A stretch of DNA of 64,000 nucleotides. Origin: Oscheius onirici. Its lineage: Eukaryota; Nematoda; Chromadorea; Rhabditida; Rhabditidae. The position numbers were made by a program, and so were the translations under genes. The stretch is taken from the NCBI GenBank assembly GCA_932521025.1, contig OW051473.1, forward strand, positions 1,240,001-1,304,000, written 5' to 3'. The notes under the pieces are model-generated. The model saw only the letters and a list, made by a program, of their open reading frames with translations. It was not told where the DNA came from and searched no databases. Below are positions 12,611-23,995 of the stretch, one piece after another; position 1 is the first letter of the stretch; each line of letters opens with the position of its first letter.

Positions 12611-14600
12611 TTAATTTTCCACGTGAGCCCGCATGTTAGTAGCAGGGATCTTTTCCATAATCAGGAGACAGGCGTCCTTGAGATTCACAGGCCCAGGCAC
12701 TTTTCTTTTGCATATCATTTCGGTATAATGCACATAATCTCCACTTTCTTTGAGCCAGGCACAGAAACCACGTTTTTGTTGCTTGAAAATTCCTGATATT
12801 TTCCAGCTGTAGTCTGAAAACGTTCACATTTAATTTTTACAATAGCCTTACTTCCAAATTGATATGTGGCAACATCTGAATTGATATTGATGACGGTTTC
12901 AGACCTTGGATCCATCGTTAAAGCGAAAAACTCGCTTTGTTTCACAAAGGAGAGAAACTCCGTACGGACCCGGGGACATTTCCTCTCTTTGCAGTGAATA
13001 CATTCCTCGTGAACTTGTTGGTCCTTAGCCATTTGCGCAGACAAAAATGGTTGTAGATCCGTGTTGCTTCCCTGATAGCAGTCATTCCAAAACAGTAAAG
13101 TCTCTTCTTCGCCGGAAAAAGTCTAAACTCCATGTGAAAAATTCAAGTTTATGAGGTTCACCTTGCAACTGCAAAAATAAGACGTCCTACAATGAAACTG
13201 AAAAGATTTCTCCACAGTAAAAAAAAGATCGCACAAATATTTCAGGCAGCCCATCGGCGTTCTTTCTGTAAAAATCATCAATCATAAGTGTTTGCATAAC
13301 TTACGGGTTCCTGCGCTTAAAGGCATTCCATGTACGATGCTTTCAGCGCTGCACGTCTCTATGAAAATTGACCGGAGAACTTTGCTGACTGATTTCTGGG
13401 TTAATGTTGTTTCAGGTAGTTCCCTGATTTTTTGCAGCACATTTGGGGCTGCTTTGACCCAATAAAGAACCATGTTGAAAGACGATAAAGAGCCGGACTC
13501 GTCATCATACAAGTTACAGTTGGCGTCACCATCGGAAGAACTCTATAATTAAGATATTTCTCGTTTGTCAGAATAACATGCTGATGAAGAGTTGTCCAAT
13601 GAAGGCACGAAAGGTCGCTTTCGATCTCGTAAAAACTCTCCAGAAATGGAACAGAGATTGTTTTGTGTTGCTGTCCAACTCCGATGCTGAAAAACGGTTA
13701 AAGTGAAAACACCTGCTGCTAACAATCACGTTTTTTAACTTTTGTTTCGTTTTTAAATCGAAGCTACATCTTTGCAAACGGTTTACCCTCGTTGACAATA
13801 ACTGTTAATATCGAAATAATCTTGTGATGAAATAAGCCGTTCAGTTTATCTTCGCATGTATTATAAAAAGAACAAGAGTGGCGAGGGACCAAATTGGGCT
13901 CAAATTTTCGACTTGCACCCATGGCCGAGTGGCAGTGGGCGCACTTGGCGCTAGAGCGTTGCGTGTTCGATCCCGTTTTTCACTTTGTCCAAGTCAAGCC
14001 CCCCCCACACACAGACACGTTAAAACTTTAATAGACAGGATACTGTAGTTGTGTTGCTCACGAACGAAAATCGTAGGTATATATGATTTGTACTGCTGCT
14101 TGTGGTTTTGCTTAGCGACATGGGCTAATTGTTAAGTAAGATCATACAAGTTCTAACCAAACCAAGACAAAATATTTTTTTAGTAAATATGTGTCAATAC
14201 TCACCAGATTTTCATTCCACTTGTCGAAATCGCTCCTCTGAGTTGGAGACAAAATCCTTTTGATTTTCTCTTTCAGATCTTCTGCATAGCCGCCAGCAGT
14301 GAGAAATTTTGTTAGAAAATCAACGACAAGTAAAAGAAACTGGATTTGGATTTCGTTCGAAAGTGCAGAGAGAAAGCCAAACGGATTTTGATGATTCAGA
14401 CCTGAAGGCCCAGGACGATCCTCTAGAGCATTATCCTATATGCTGTTAATTTAGTTAAAATAAAAATGCTACCTCCTCGCCTCCTTCTCCAATTGGAGTC
14501 GCTAGCTGAAAAAAGATGTATAATTTAACATAAACCAGCTTACGGGTGGTGGAGACTTGTTCTCATTGCTGCCGTTGCCACCGGGCTGAGAGACCGGCAT
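12611..14600 (-). CDS. USP-fold deubiquitinase-like protein, probably inactive
   Basis: Spliced minus-strand gene. The likely start is ATG 14600 (MPVSQPGGNG) after a Pro/Gly-rich lead and a helical exon (14204-14440). The USP assignment rests on ordered blocks. A Cys-box-like GSLSSFNMVLYWV aligns with G-N-T-C-x-x-N-x-x-L. A DLQPFLSAQM block and a zinc-ribbon-like CIHCKERKC follow. Then come FLSFVK, FFALTMD and YSWKISGIFKQ. A His-box-like GFCAWLKESGDYVHY precedes the ACLLIMEKI end strand. The catalytic Cys is replaced by Ser and the His-box His by Phe, so it should not cleave ubiquitin. The join between exons around 13550 and 13740 is unresolved. The intron at 13796-14203 holds a tRNA-like relic. 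Fold assignment is moderate. Confidence 0.5.
13917..13985 (+). other. tRNA-like relic (A and B boxes) in an intron
   Basis: TGGCCGAGTGG resembles a class II tRNA A box and GTGTTCGATCCCG resembles a B box, at roughly tRNA spacing. No acceptor stem forms. It is probably a decayed tRNA or tRNA-derived short element lying within an intron of the USP-like gene. Confidence 0.35.
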
Positions 14601-16299
14601 CGGCCGCCCCAATCTTCTAAATTTATATATAAGTATTGTTCATAACGGTTTGTGGATTAAGCCTGGGGTGTTGGCTACCCTGTGGTTACTCTAAATAGAA
14701 AAACGAAAGATATGTTTTATGAAAAATGAAATGTTAAAACGGGTCTTCAACAGCACAAAATGATAACGCAGTGGTGAGAAACAAAACCATGTTGAGAAGC
14801 AATAACGCCGATCACTATTTGCCTAGCATGGGTCCAGATTTCAAAAGTTGTATTCCTACAACGGGCTCTTTAAAACGAAGCGCAAAACCTATAACTTTAA
14901 AAGTAGCCTCTTTAACATGAAAAATGCACAACGTTACTGTTCTCAATTAAAACAGTTTTATACTTTCTAGTTTTCTCACCAATGACGCATCCAAATAGAA
15001 TTCTTGTGGCACAGTGTTCCGTGATCCGACATTTTGTCGCCATTTTTCTTTCTGAATTACTTGTTTTTAAAGGTTAACAAAACGATAATTTCATAACACA
15101 GAATGGATCGTTCAGGAGTAATTTTGGCAGGCAGCAAAGGTTCTTTATGAGTAAAAAACCTTTTCTGTCAGAGCTTCAAGAGGCTATAAGAATCAAACTA
15201 CGTGGCAGTGCCAATTTGAATAGTTTAGATTGAAAATAGAGATCAACAATAACTCGTCTCCTGGATATCTTGGGAATATATTTATAAAATCGAGTTGACA
15301 GTAAGGCGTTGTTTGCGAAAGTTGGCAGTAAGACGTTGCTTGCGGTTTTCCCTTCAGCATAGGAAAAACCGCAATACTGCCTCTTTATGTACTGCCCTAT
15401 AGGATCCAACCCACCTCTCTTTTCGCGGCCGCTTTTTTATTTTACCCTTTTTGCTGAAAAAAAATTCGGTGAATATTTCCGAACTCTCACTAATAAAAAA
15501 ACGCCGAAAGTATGCGCTGAATTTTAGACACCGGTACGCGCAAACATGGTGAGCAAAAAGCTGAGAATGCGGCCAAGTTTAAAATTGATCAAAGAAGACC
15601 CATTCAGAATTATCCAATGGATCTGACAGTTTGCGCGAGTGGGGTAAAATCTAAACTTCTAGCGAAAACTTGGGGTCAATCGGTTGGGTAGATTTCCCAC
15701 ACCAACCTGGGTCACAAACATCGGGAGAGATCGACATATGTATTTTGGAAAATATTTCGATCTATCGACCAAATTTTTTTTCAGTATTCGAGATATCACG
15801 ATTCTCAGTTTTTTATGGCGCGGACCAAGCCAACGGGAAACCAAACCGCAATAGTAATATGTTCTGGCGATAACGTGTATGTGTGACGGAAAGAATCTTT
15901 TGTTGGCTAAGCTTATCAAACCATCTTTAGGCAAATAAAAGCGATTAACGTGAGAGGAAAATGCTCAAATTCTTCAAAGGAAAATGAAATCTTAATTAAT
16001 AAGATATCAAAATGTAAAGAGAGAAGAAGAAAAACGTCAAAAGACCAGTTACTATTGGTAGGAGTACTCATAGACTCAGAGAAAAAATGAGCCAGTGCTG
16101 GGTCTCTTGTTCGAGCGATCACTTGTTACAATGGAATTTTTTGCCTATGAACAAACACATTTAGAAGACGAGGCAAATGCTAAGCAAATGCGCGCAATTG
16201 TCGTGAACATCGCGCAATGATCACATAGAGATCGGCAGAAACACTTCAATAAATTGAATTTATAAATGACCAGGAAACAAAAATATTTTTGTGTACTTC
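14601..16299. other. Intergenic, about 1.7 kb, no gene recognised
   Basis: Possible 5' non-coding exons of the USP-like gene lie at 14580-15040, since several AG acceptors and a short ATG frame near 15030 are present. The rest, including the stretch 15420-15900, has short frames only and reads like decayed repeat sequence. No RNA gene seen. Confidence 0.4.
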
Positions 16300-17471
16300 T
16301 TAGTTGTTTTCTAGAATGTTCCGCAGAGTTTGTTCGAAACTCAGTCGTTGTTCTTCCAGCTCTCTTCGAAGTTCCTCAATGACTTCCACGTTGCTTCCTC
16401 GTTCTGCCTTCAGTGCCTCGATTTCGTTTTTGAAGGCCTAAACAAATTTTATTTGATCGTGTTTAAAGCGTGTGTCCGGCTTCGAAAAATCGCTGCGAGG
16501 CCATTTGCACAGGTTCCGTCACGATTACAGCGGGTCCCGACGCGATCTCATCCCAAAAATTTTATTTTCCCGTTTTACATTCGTTTTATTGTTTCCAAAT
16601 CATGTTTAATCGATTCGGCATCAAATTTTCCATCAGATAAGTATATTCCGAAAGCAAAAATCCAATAAACTGGAAGGAAAAGGCGAAAAAGCGTTTCTGT
16701 TCTTTCCTCTTTTATTCTTCGCTAAGCACATCAATTTTGATGTCGGAATAGTCATAAATGGTGTAAAATTTGATGCGGAATCGACTAAACAAGGTTTGAA
16801 ACCGATAAAACGAGTGCAAAGCGTCAAAAAATGAAAAATATGCAAGATCGTTGCGGGACCAATGCCAATTGGTCCTGCGGCGGTTCTGGCATTCTGGCAT
16901 AGCCGAAGGCTTCCTTTAAGCAAACCTGTTCCTGACGCCGAAATCCCTCAAGTTCGACATTTTTCTTGGTTTCAATGTCCTGCAACTTGTTCTTAACCAT
17001 CTGGTCGTAATGGTTCTTCAGGCTTGTAAGCATGTTTTGAACATGTTCTTTTCTAAATCATATTACTTTTTTTCATTCTGCGTTTCTACATTTCATCGTC
17101 TTCATGACCCTCCTCGTCGTCAGTCGAAGATTCATTGCTGCTAGTCTCACGAGTTCTAGCAGCTCTAAAAAGCTTTTAGAAGAAATTCATTGTTTACCTC
17201 TTTCCTCTCGAATTTCTCACTGGCTCTTCGTCAGAAGACGAGCTTTCAGATTCAGAAGAACTGTCAGAGCTTGTTTCATCTCTTTAAAAATGTGATTGGA
17301 GACGGTTATGTAAAAAATCTACCGCTTTCCTTTCGCATTTGCGCGAACGTTTCGTACAACTTCTTCCTCTTCAGTGCTCGACTCGCTGTCGGAATAGACA
17401 AAATTGCGTCTGAATACAAAAAAGTAACCTTTTAAATCCTTGCAACAAGAAAAAACGTACGTGCTGCTCAT
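16300..17471 (-). CDS. Acidic Ser/Glu-repeat protein with C-terminal coiled coil
   Basis: The start is ATG 17471 (MSST), preceded by a TTTTCAG acceptor that may be a trans-splice site. Three consecutive short exons each carry the same layout: a Ser/Asp/Glu-rich run (SDSESSTEEEE; SSDSSSESESSSSDEE; SSNESSTDDEE), followed in the first two by V-R-N and a basic GKR end. Two coiled-coil exons follow (KNHYDQMVKNKLQD; IEALKAERG ... RRELEEQRLSFEQTLR), ending N-N-stop at 16300. No catalytic domain is seen; low complexity suggests a nuclear or scaffold protein (inference). The last intron (about 16445-16926) contains a long inverted repeat. Family not recognised. Confidence 0.65.
16532..16860. repeat. 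Long imperfect inverted repeat in intron
   Basis: The left arm at about 16532-16650 and the right arm at about 16744-16860 are reverse complements with scattered mismatches. Landmarks are ATTCCG/CGGAAT at the inner ends, GCATCAAATTTT against AAAATTTGATGC, and GGTCCCG against CGGGACC at the outer ends. The spacer is about 93 bases. It would fold as a hairpin of roughly 115 base pairs in the pre-mRNA of the coiled-coil gene. It could be a MITE or a source of small RNAs. Confidence 0.6.
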
Positions 17472-17646
17472 TTTCTTCTGGAGAGTAGAGAGAACTGAAA
17501 AGCAAAGTGGTTGTTTGTCCCGCGAAAGGCGTCTTATCAGGTGCTGGTGAGAAAAGACTGGTTGACAAGGGACCAAGGACTTTGTTTGTAGCCAAAAATG
17601 TCTAAAACATTGCTAAAGAAAGAATTTAAAAAGGTAAGTTCTGGAA

Positions 17647-17856
17647 TCAGTCAGAAGTTTTAGAAGACAACGTTTTGTCCGTCAAAAACAAACGGCAAAG
17701 TTGTTGTATGTCTTGAGCGCGTTCTATTCCCTCGAATTCCATGATTCTAGTTTTATCATTTTCGTAAACCACCGATCCCAAGAATCCCAACATAAGATTT
17801 CCAATATTGTGACGAATTTGGCACACTTTCTTCTTTGAAAAACTTTCAATCAAATC
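17647..17856 (-). CDS. Short unassigned coding-like fragment
   Basis: A minus-strand open frame of about 70 residues (KKKVCQIRHNIGNLMLGFLG ... QQLCRLFLTDKTL) without an ATG or an obvious upstream exon. Codon texture is plausible for an exon, but no domain is recognised. It lies just upstream of the Ly6 gene on the other strand. It is either a gene remnant or the last exon of something I cannot trace. Confidence 0.2.
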   Translation of the reverse strand, partial: DLIESFSKKKVCQIRHNIGNLMLGFLGSVVYENDKTRIMEFEGIERAQDIQQLCRLFLTDKTLSSKTSD

Positions 17857-17994
17857 CTCAACAAAATCTCAAAAAAAGACTGCCTCGTGATCTCTGACAA
17901 ACAAACCGAATATCAGACAGATGGACTGTTCATTAGCATGTAATGGCTGCTCTTCTCCCAATAAAAACCCCTGAAAACTCCCTTTCCTTCCACA

Positions 17995-18336
17995 ATGAAT
18001 TCGCTCTTCTGTCTTATTTTTCTCGGCCTCGTTCACAATGGTCTCGGTGCAGTGAACTGTTACAACGGTAAGCTTTTCCGTTAGCCTTAACTCCATATTG
18101 CAGGTTTCCGTATCGCCGATCAAGTGAAACAGGAGCAGATTGAATGTTCTACATCGTGCTATATCAAGAAGGTGGTCAAGGATCTGAGAGAACATGAGAC
18201 GACTTTCGGATGTGTGACTCCTGACATTGACTGCACAACTGAGGGGAAACCTCGCATGCACGACAGTAGTGGCCGTAACTACGACAAAACAATGTGCTGC
18301 ATTTCCCCTCTGTGTAACACATTAGACCTTGTTTGA
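17995..18336 (+). CDS. Secreted Ly6/uPAR-like three-finger protein
   Basis: Two exons (17995-18067, 18104-18336). The start MNSLFCLIFLGLVHNGLG gives a signal peptide. The mature part starts CYNG and follows the Ly6 cysteine pattern: C-Y-x-G, ECSTSC, GCV, DC, MCC and CN near the end (PLCNTLDLV). There is no C-terminal hydrophobic tail, so it is probably secreted rather than GPI-anchored. Length of about 100 residues is normal for the family. Nematode Ly6 proteins act as extracellular modulators; the partner here is unknown. The upstream CCAATAAAAACC may serve as the core promoter. Confidence 0.75.
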
Positions 18337-18797
18337 AACAATAAAAAGTTCTACGGTGATAATTTTTACGTTACGATGTCTGAAGAAGATAGAGTGTTTG
18401 GTTGGAACGAAGCTGGAAGCGAACTTCGGATCTTTCGAGTGGTATTGGCAATTAGCCTTTACGCCTCACCTTTGTTCGTCACGTCCTTCTACATTTTCCA
18501 AAATATATGCGGTGCGTAAGCATTGCCGCTGAAACAAATGCGTAGAGAACTCAAAATGGTGTTTACTATCATTTGACTCTTGTCGCTGTGTGATGCCAAT
18601 GTGTTCCGAAAAAATTCACATAATTAACATGAGTTCCAATTTAAATCGTATTTGTAGCTCCATCAAAGTAATTATGGCGTGAAATTTATTCATAAACTTT
18701 ATTGTATTGCATCTTTCCGATTGTTTTCAGATACTTCGTATAAACCAAAGACAGTCGTCCTCGATCATTACCCACATCTTCAACAATCGTAGAAAGA
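18337..18797. other. Intergenic, no gene recognised
   Basis: Convergent spacer between the Ly6 gene (plus) and the F-box gene (minus). An AATAAA-type signal lies a few bases after the Ly6 stop (about 18339). Nothing else is supported. Confidence 0.4.
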
Positions 18798-19981
18798 TCA
18801 AGTGGAAAGCCGTGGCGAACAGTCTAAAGCCTCAATTTTAACGCAAAAAAAACCTACACTCATAAGCTCAATTTTGAGCTTCTTCCAGAAGATACATACT
18901 ATGTCGGCGACATTTGAACTCGATATTTCCATGACTATATCACGAAAGCTCACTGACATAAGTGCTACTTTATCTCCAGAAATATCCATTATGTAGAAAT
19001 GGCGTTCGCTCCATATTGCTCCAGTCTCCTTACCCGTACAGATTTTGGTTATAGGCAAATCGTTTGACGGCAACTCTCCCAAACTTGAGTCGCATGGACA
19101 ATTTACAGAAAAATGCTCAAGATTTTCAGTTCCGTGTTTGTTCAAATGCTAAAAGGTTGCTGTCAATAATTAATAAAAAGGTTGAAGTGAAAAAATCCGA
19201 TTTTTCATGTTTAAACTTCAAAACCGGGTAAAAACTTACTTTTAAGAAGTCGAAGAATTTATTATAAAAAGCAAGTAACGGCATCGCCGGTGGTTGCCCA
19301 AACTGCACAGTTTTAAACCTTTCCAATCCGGCATATTCGAAAGAATATGTCGAGGTGATCAGCTCTTGAAATTGGACACCTTCCACATACTGAATTATAT
19401 AAGCTAATCGTTAATGACGCGAACACTTACCGATGGAAGACTTCTTATAAGATGAAGGGTGCAACTATTTAAGAAAATAAAGTGGAAATGGCCAAAACGT
19501 GGCTTCAGGACGTCGTAATCGCGCTCAGTCTTTACAGCCAGATATCCACATTTTATCACAAACTTTTCAGGCAATTGACTTTGTATTTCGCCAACGTCCC
19601 AACCCTCTATATCTTCCTTTCCAGGAGTGCAATCGTATGGTGGCAGTAGTTGAAATTTTCTCACGAATGCCCCACAGAAAGTATCCAAAGGTGCTGTCTT
19701 GCCATAATAATCAAGATTCATACACTTAAAAATTAAACTGAAACATATCCAACTCACAATTTTGTCATGTTTTCCCATATAAACTTGCAGATCGTGATCT
19801 GTTCTTGCCGATAATTGTTTGATGTGTTGCTGCACATATGTGTCGACATATTTACAAGTGCGGCGAATTCTGGTTAGTTCCTTCAACGATTTCTGAGAAA
19901 AAATTGATTCTAAATTAGATCAATTACCATTTTTTGCAGTACTTTAAGTTGATTTCTCTCAGGCAATGTGAACCACAGCAT
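18798..19981 (-). CDS. F-box domain protein, nematode type
   Basis: The start is ATG 19981. The first ~45 residues fit an F-box: W-F-T-L-P-E-R, then LKVLQKM, LKELTRIRRTCKYV and YVQQHI. This is the helix pattern by which such proteins bind SKP1 in SCF ubiquitin ligases. The remaining ~340 residues span five exons (through PPYDCTPGKEDIEGWD, KCGYLAVKTERDYD, MPLLAFYNKFFDFLK, VNCPCDSSLGELP). They are not recognisable, which is typical of fast-evolving substrate-binding regions of nematode F-box proteins. Introns are short except about 80 bases before the last exon. The stop TGA is at 18798. No membrane segment. Confidence 0.6.
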
Positions 19982-20391
19982 GGCTGAAATGTTTTTTGAA
20001 AGTTGAACAGTTGAAATTGAGAAATATATGCTAGTTTTTTGAACAAAAAAAACATGAGTGTAAAATGTTTACGTTGGGCAAGAAGATTGCAAAATCTATG
20101 ACAAAGCGTGCAGCAAAGGGGGAAGCTTATCGGTTTCGAAAGGCGCTGGTTTGCCGGCAACGCAAATAACCCAAGTGATTCGGGCAGGGCACAAGTTACA
20201 ATTTTCACGGCTTAGCAATCAGTGTAGCTGTAAAAATAGAAAAAGTTATAAAATTAAAATTATGAAAACTTGAAAATGTCTCAAAAATGCGACAAGGCCT
20301 AGCCTGAGTAGTTACCAAGATTTTCCTTATGTATCAATTTTACCCTCCACGTTCAACTACACGCGACAAAAAAATATGAATCAAAATTTAT
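19982..20391. other. Intergenic, no gene recognised
   Basis: About 410 bases between the F-box gene and the first 7TM gene. No coding frame or RNA gene that I can support. Confidence 0.4.
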
Positions 20392-22130
20392 TCAAAACGT
20401 GTTTTGTGTACTGGGAAGGCTTTCAACGTTTGTCTGCCGCTGTAATATTTTCTTGAGACTGTTTTGAATGTCATAATTGAACAGAAACAAAACAGTAGGG
20501 TTGACCGCAGAAGATAGCATCATTACTGCCTCACAGAAAAAGTTCATGACGAATGATAGTTGTCCAGTTGCGTGAAGTAGAGGCATTAGTTCGAATAATA
20601 TTGAATCCAATTCGTAGATTCCACAGATTAGAGAAGCCTGTATGTTACCAACTAACGTTAATCCAAAATAGTACCTGTAGTAGGAGTTTCATTTCAATTT
20701 TTAAATGGATTGTAGAAAAGTGCTCCTGCGTTGAAATCACACTTAGTCTTCGTGATCTTGTTATTATTTTCAGATATATTGCCAGGAGAATGTATATGGC
20801 GAACATTATCATAGGAATGTAGAAGTTTGTGTAGCGAAACCACTAAACTTAAATTGAATGAATGAACAGTGTTTTCTACCGAATTGAGTAGAATAGACAA
20901 ATTACTATTCTCGTCGTCCCGCACTAGGTAATAGAAGAAAGAAGTACTACTGTATGCCTTATAAGTGCCTGCAGCATTCAATGCTATCACAAGAAAAATG
21001 GGCAGAATCCAAACCGCAGATATTGTACTAAAATAGGTGTGTTTAATACTTCTAGAAGTGTAATGAATACGTTTCAAATTCAAATTGTATGTTTAAGAAA
21101 AATGTTTCCACTAAGCTAATGTTTTTACTTTTCGTTAAAAAATATCGACTGGTCTACAAATCGACTTCAAAGAGTCACTCACTACAGTATCGCAAGAGGA
21201 AAACTGCTCCGCTGATAAAGCTCATAAGCTGTTGCCTAGCTACGACTTCCAGGTCAAGGAAGAGCGCTGCCTTTGGAGCTGTTTAAATAGGGAAATTTTA
21301 AAATTGTTCGTGGTTTTTGAAAATTTTACATCGAGTTAAATGGAATGCGTAACTAGTTAAGGCTTACCTATCTTAAGCAATCCTTTAGTGCACAATCTGT
21401 TTAAATTTGACGCACAGCCTTCTAGGTATGGAAACTTATGCTTTTTGAAAATATTCTAATATCAGCTCTTTTGAATTTCATACTTGTTTTGGGTTTCTTA
21501 TCTAAGGAGTCATACGGCAAAGGCATTGCTGCCACGGATTTCGGTGATAGAATATGACTTGACTAAAAAATGTGCTTCAAGATCAAATTCCAAACTTTTG
21601 CATAAAAACTTACATTTTGAGATGTTTCTGAAAAACAATATTGTTCACATTTGGTAGGAGAAAAACCTATAACCTGGATATTAGAAAAAATAAAAAGAAT
21701 TTACCGTTATCCGATTGACTGTCATCAATAAAGCAAAATATAAAGTTGCCGTATAGATGAGCGTATCGAATGCGCACATGGTGTACATCCAAACGTTTTC
21801 AGCATAAATCTAACGGGCAACTTTTATAAATATGTGTAATTTACCGGAAGTCCAGTGAAGGTAATGGGAATCGGAAGAATGAGCTCCAAGCACAGTTCGG
21901 ATAAATCGCAAATGAGGTGTTGCCATGTTATCACGTAGAATGCATTGTTACTGTATACTTTTCTATCCTAACTAGTACAGTTTTGTAGGATGCAATCCGC
22001 TGACCTTGAAAAGAACAACAAACAACAGTACATTGAGTACAATGCAAATCAAGTCAATTACTAAATAACAGGCCGCTCCCGTTAAGCGAACAGTTGAAGA
22101 AGATGTTAAGGGTTCAACCGTTGAATTCAT
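20392..22130 (-). CDS. Nematode 7TM chemoreceptor-like gene, copy A
   Basis: The start is ATG 22130. TM1 is LTGAACYLVIDLICIVLNVL. TM2 lies in the exon with WQHLICDLSELC and PIPITFTG, and TM3 in the exon with TLYFALLMTVNRIT. TM4 lies in VWILPIFLVIALN, then the loop YKAYSSTSFFYY. TM5 is FYIPMIMFAIYILLAIYLK, TM6/7 are at 20392-20650, and TM7 ends NPTVLFLFNYDIQ. This is the same layout as copies B-D. About 600 bases between TM3 (about 21700) and TM4 (about 21045) contain no clear exon. In copy B the segment joining TM3 to TM4 is continuous, so this copy either has a long intron or lost about 25 residues. It looks srx-like but the family is tentative. Confidence 0.65.
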
Positions 22131-22775
22131 TCGAGTTTGAAGTGTATTCAAACTAGCAGAGGTCACGTATAATCACACGAACTGAGGTGGAAAAACATTT
22201 CTCTGCCATGAGAACTTCAAAAGAATAGGTGTAAAACGTGCGATTAACGAAATCTAAGTACCCGAAATGAGACCACTGAGAGCGTTTCTCACCACGCTTC
22301 TCTATATATTGCTTTTGAATTAAACTTAGTAACATATACAAAGTTCACCCGAAAGAGACCGTCCATAAAGGCGTATCAGGGGTTCCTCGATAGGACGCCT
22401 TCTCTATCTGCGGTCTCCCAGTTCATCTTGTCTCGTCTTCAGAAAACTGTGCCTGGCTGTCATCCCATCTAACATGTTGCCGACTTAGCCTATGCCTGTC
22501 TTCTAGCGTTGTCTATCTGGAGCAGATTCTAGCTGAACCGTCGTGTCCTCTTCGGGTGATAATTCAAGCCCATTTCAACTTGTTCAGCTGGGGCAGCCTG
22601 TTTCCAATCTTTCAGACCAGTACTTGTCTCAGAATTTCATGAGTCCGCCCAGAACCACCAGCATTAGGGTTAGAACAATAGAAAAACGAAATATTTGATA
22701 GGTAGGTTAGATTTTTGGTGTAAACACGTAGCCATTTCAAATTGTTTATGTGGGAATTTTCACAAAAATCATGCA
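22131..22775. other. Intergenic between receptor copies A and B
   Basis: About 645 bases. The stretch 22370-22640 is relatively GC-rich compared with its surroundings and has no open frame, suggesting a decayed mobile element. No terminal repeats found by eye. Confidence 0.35.
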
Positions 22776-23995
22776 TCACCCTGTACTTCTTCTGTGTTGG
22801 TTGTGTATACTAGAAACAGTCGTTTTATTGCCTCTCCGGTTCACGAAAAGTTCTCTCAGTTTCTTTTGGATATCCCGGTTGAAGGAAAATAACACGATTG
22901 CATTAATACTGGTCATTATAAGACTGATCCATCTGCCAACAAAGTTGAAAATGTGGGTCCATTGTCCAGGAGCTTGAATCTTTGGCAAGGTGTTGAAAGC
23001 AATGTTCTCAATCTCCAGAACACCACAAATTACAAAAGCCTGAAAAAACTTAGTTATTGCTATTTTCTGTGCTTCTACTTGAGCAAGAAGACTGAATTCC
23101 CTTTTCTTGTTAAGAATGCTGTTGTTGCTTTCGTTTCCAACAACCCCTTCCAAAACTGTTCTCCGTCGGCAAGTTGACAAATCAAATGTCATCATTATTT
23201 TGATAGAAATTATCATCAGAATGTAGGCACCAAACATAAAAATTGGAAGATATGTCCCAGTGATGGAGAAAAACTGTAAATAAGTCATGGTTTTGATTAC
23301 GTCCTGAATGTACATCATCGAACAAACTCATGATCAGACTATCCGCGTCCTCGGTGTGAATAAAGTAGTAATGAAAGGCTGCGCTATCAAAAGCTTTGTA
23401 GCATCCCATAAAGTTCCATGTGACAATAATTGCCAGAATAAATATCCAAAATATCGCAATGGTTCCATGAAGACATTTTTGAAAGAGCAAATGGTTAAAT
23501 TTTGGCCAAATGAAGACGGAAATTCTGTTGATAGTCATCAGAAAGCTGAAGAACAGTGTACCGTTATATGTGATAGTTTCAAAAATGCAAGCTGCGTAAA
23601 GAAACGGTGACGCTCCGTAGATCTGAATTCCAAGTACAGTCAATTACTTTTATACAGAATTGGTCGCTTACATCATAGCCAGCGAACGTAATGGGAATGG
23701 GAACAATAAGTTCAAGAAGATTGGTAATCATGTCACAAATGACTAACTGCCATGTGATAGTAAAAAACGCATTCTTTACAAACACTTTGCGGGTCTAAAA
23801 TATTTGTTTTGTATAAAAATGAACGTTTTTTACCGAGAACAAAACGATGATCAAAGCAATGTTTAGGCATAAATTTAGTAGAGCTAAAAATGTAAAACTT
23901 AATGCTCCAAAAAGCCGAATAGGTACTGTAGCTGGAATCATCTCTGTTACGTTTTGCATGATGACGGAATGAACACGTTTAAAAGAATAGTACAT
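22776..23995 (-). CDS. Nematode 7TM chemoreceptor-like gene, copy B
   Basis: Five exons: 23995-23834, 23794-23672, 23622-23314, then the TM5 exon and the TM6/7 exon ending at 22776. The start could be 23995 or the internal Met at 23959. TM1 is in the first exon (FLALLNLCLNIALIIVLF). TM2 shows WQLVICDMITNLLELIVPIP. TM3 ends LMTINRISVFIWP, TM4 shows IAIFWIFILAIIVTWN, and the loop is YKAFDSAAFHYYF. TM5 shows GTYLPIFMFGAYILMI. TM6/7 end INAIVLFSFNRDIQKKLREL. This is the cleanest of the four copies and fuses the TM3 and TM4 exons that are separate in copy C. Expected in chemosensory neurons by family habit; ligand unknown. Confidence 0.75.

Noticed and set aside
17869-18261. Minus-strand frame of 130 codons
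   Set aside because: Antisense to the Ly6 gene, whose signal peptide and cysteine pattern are clear.
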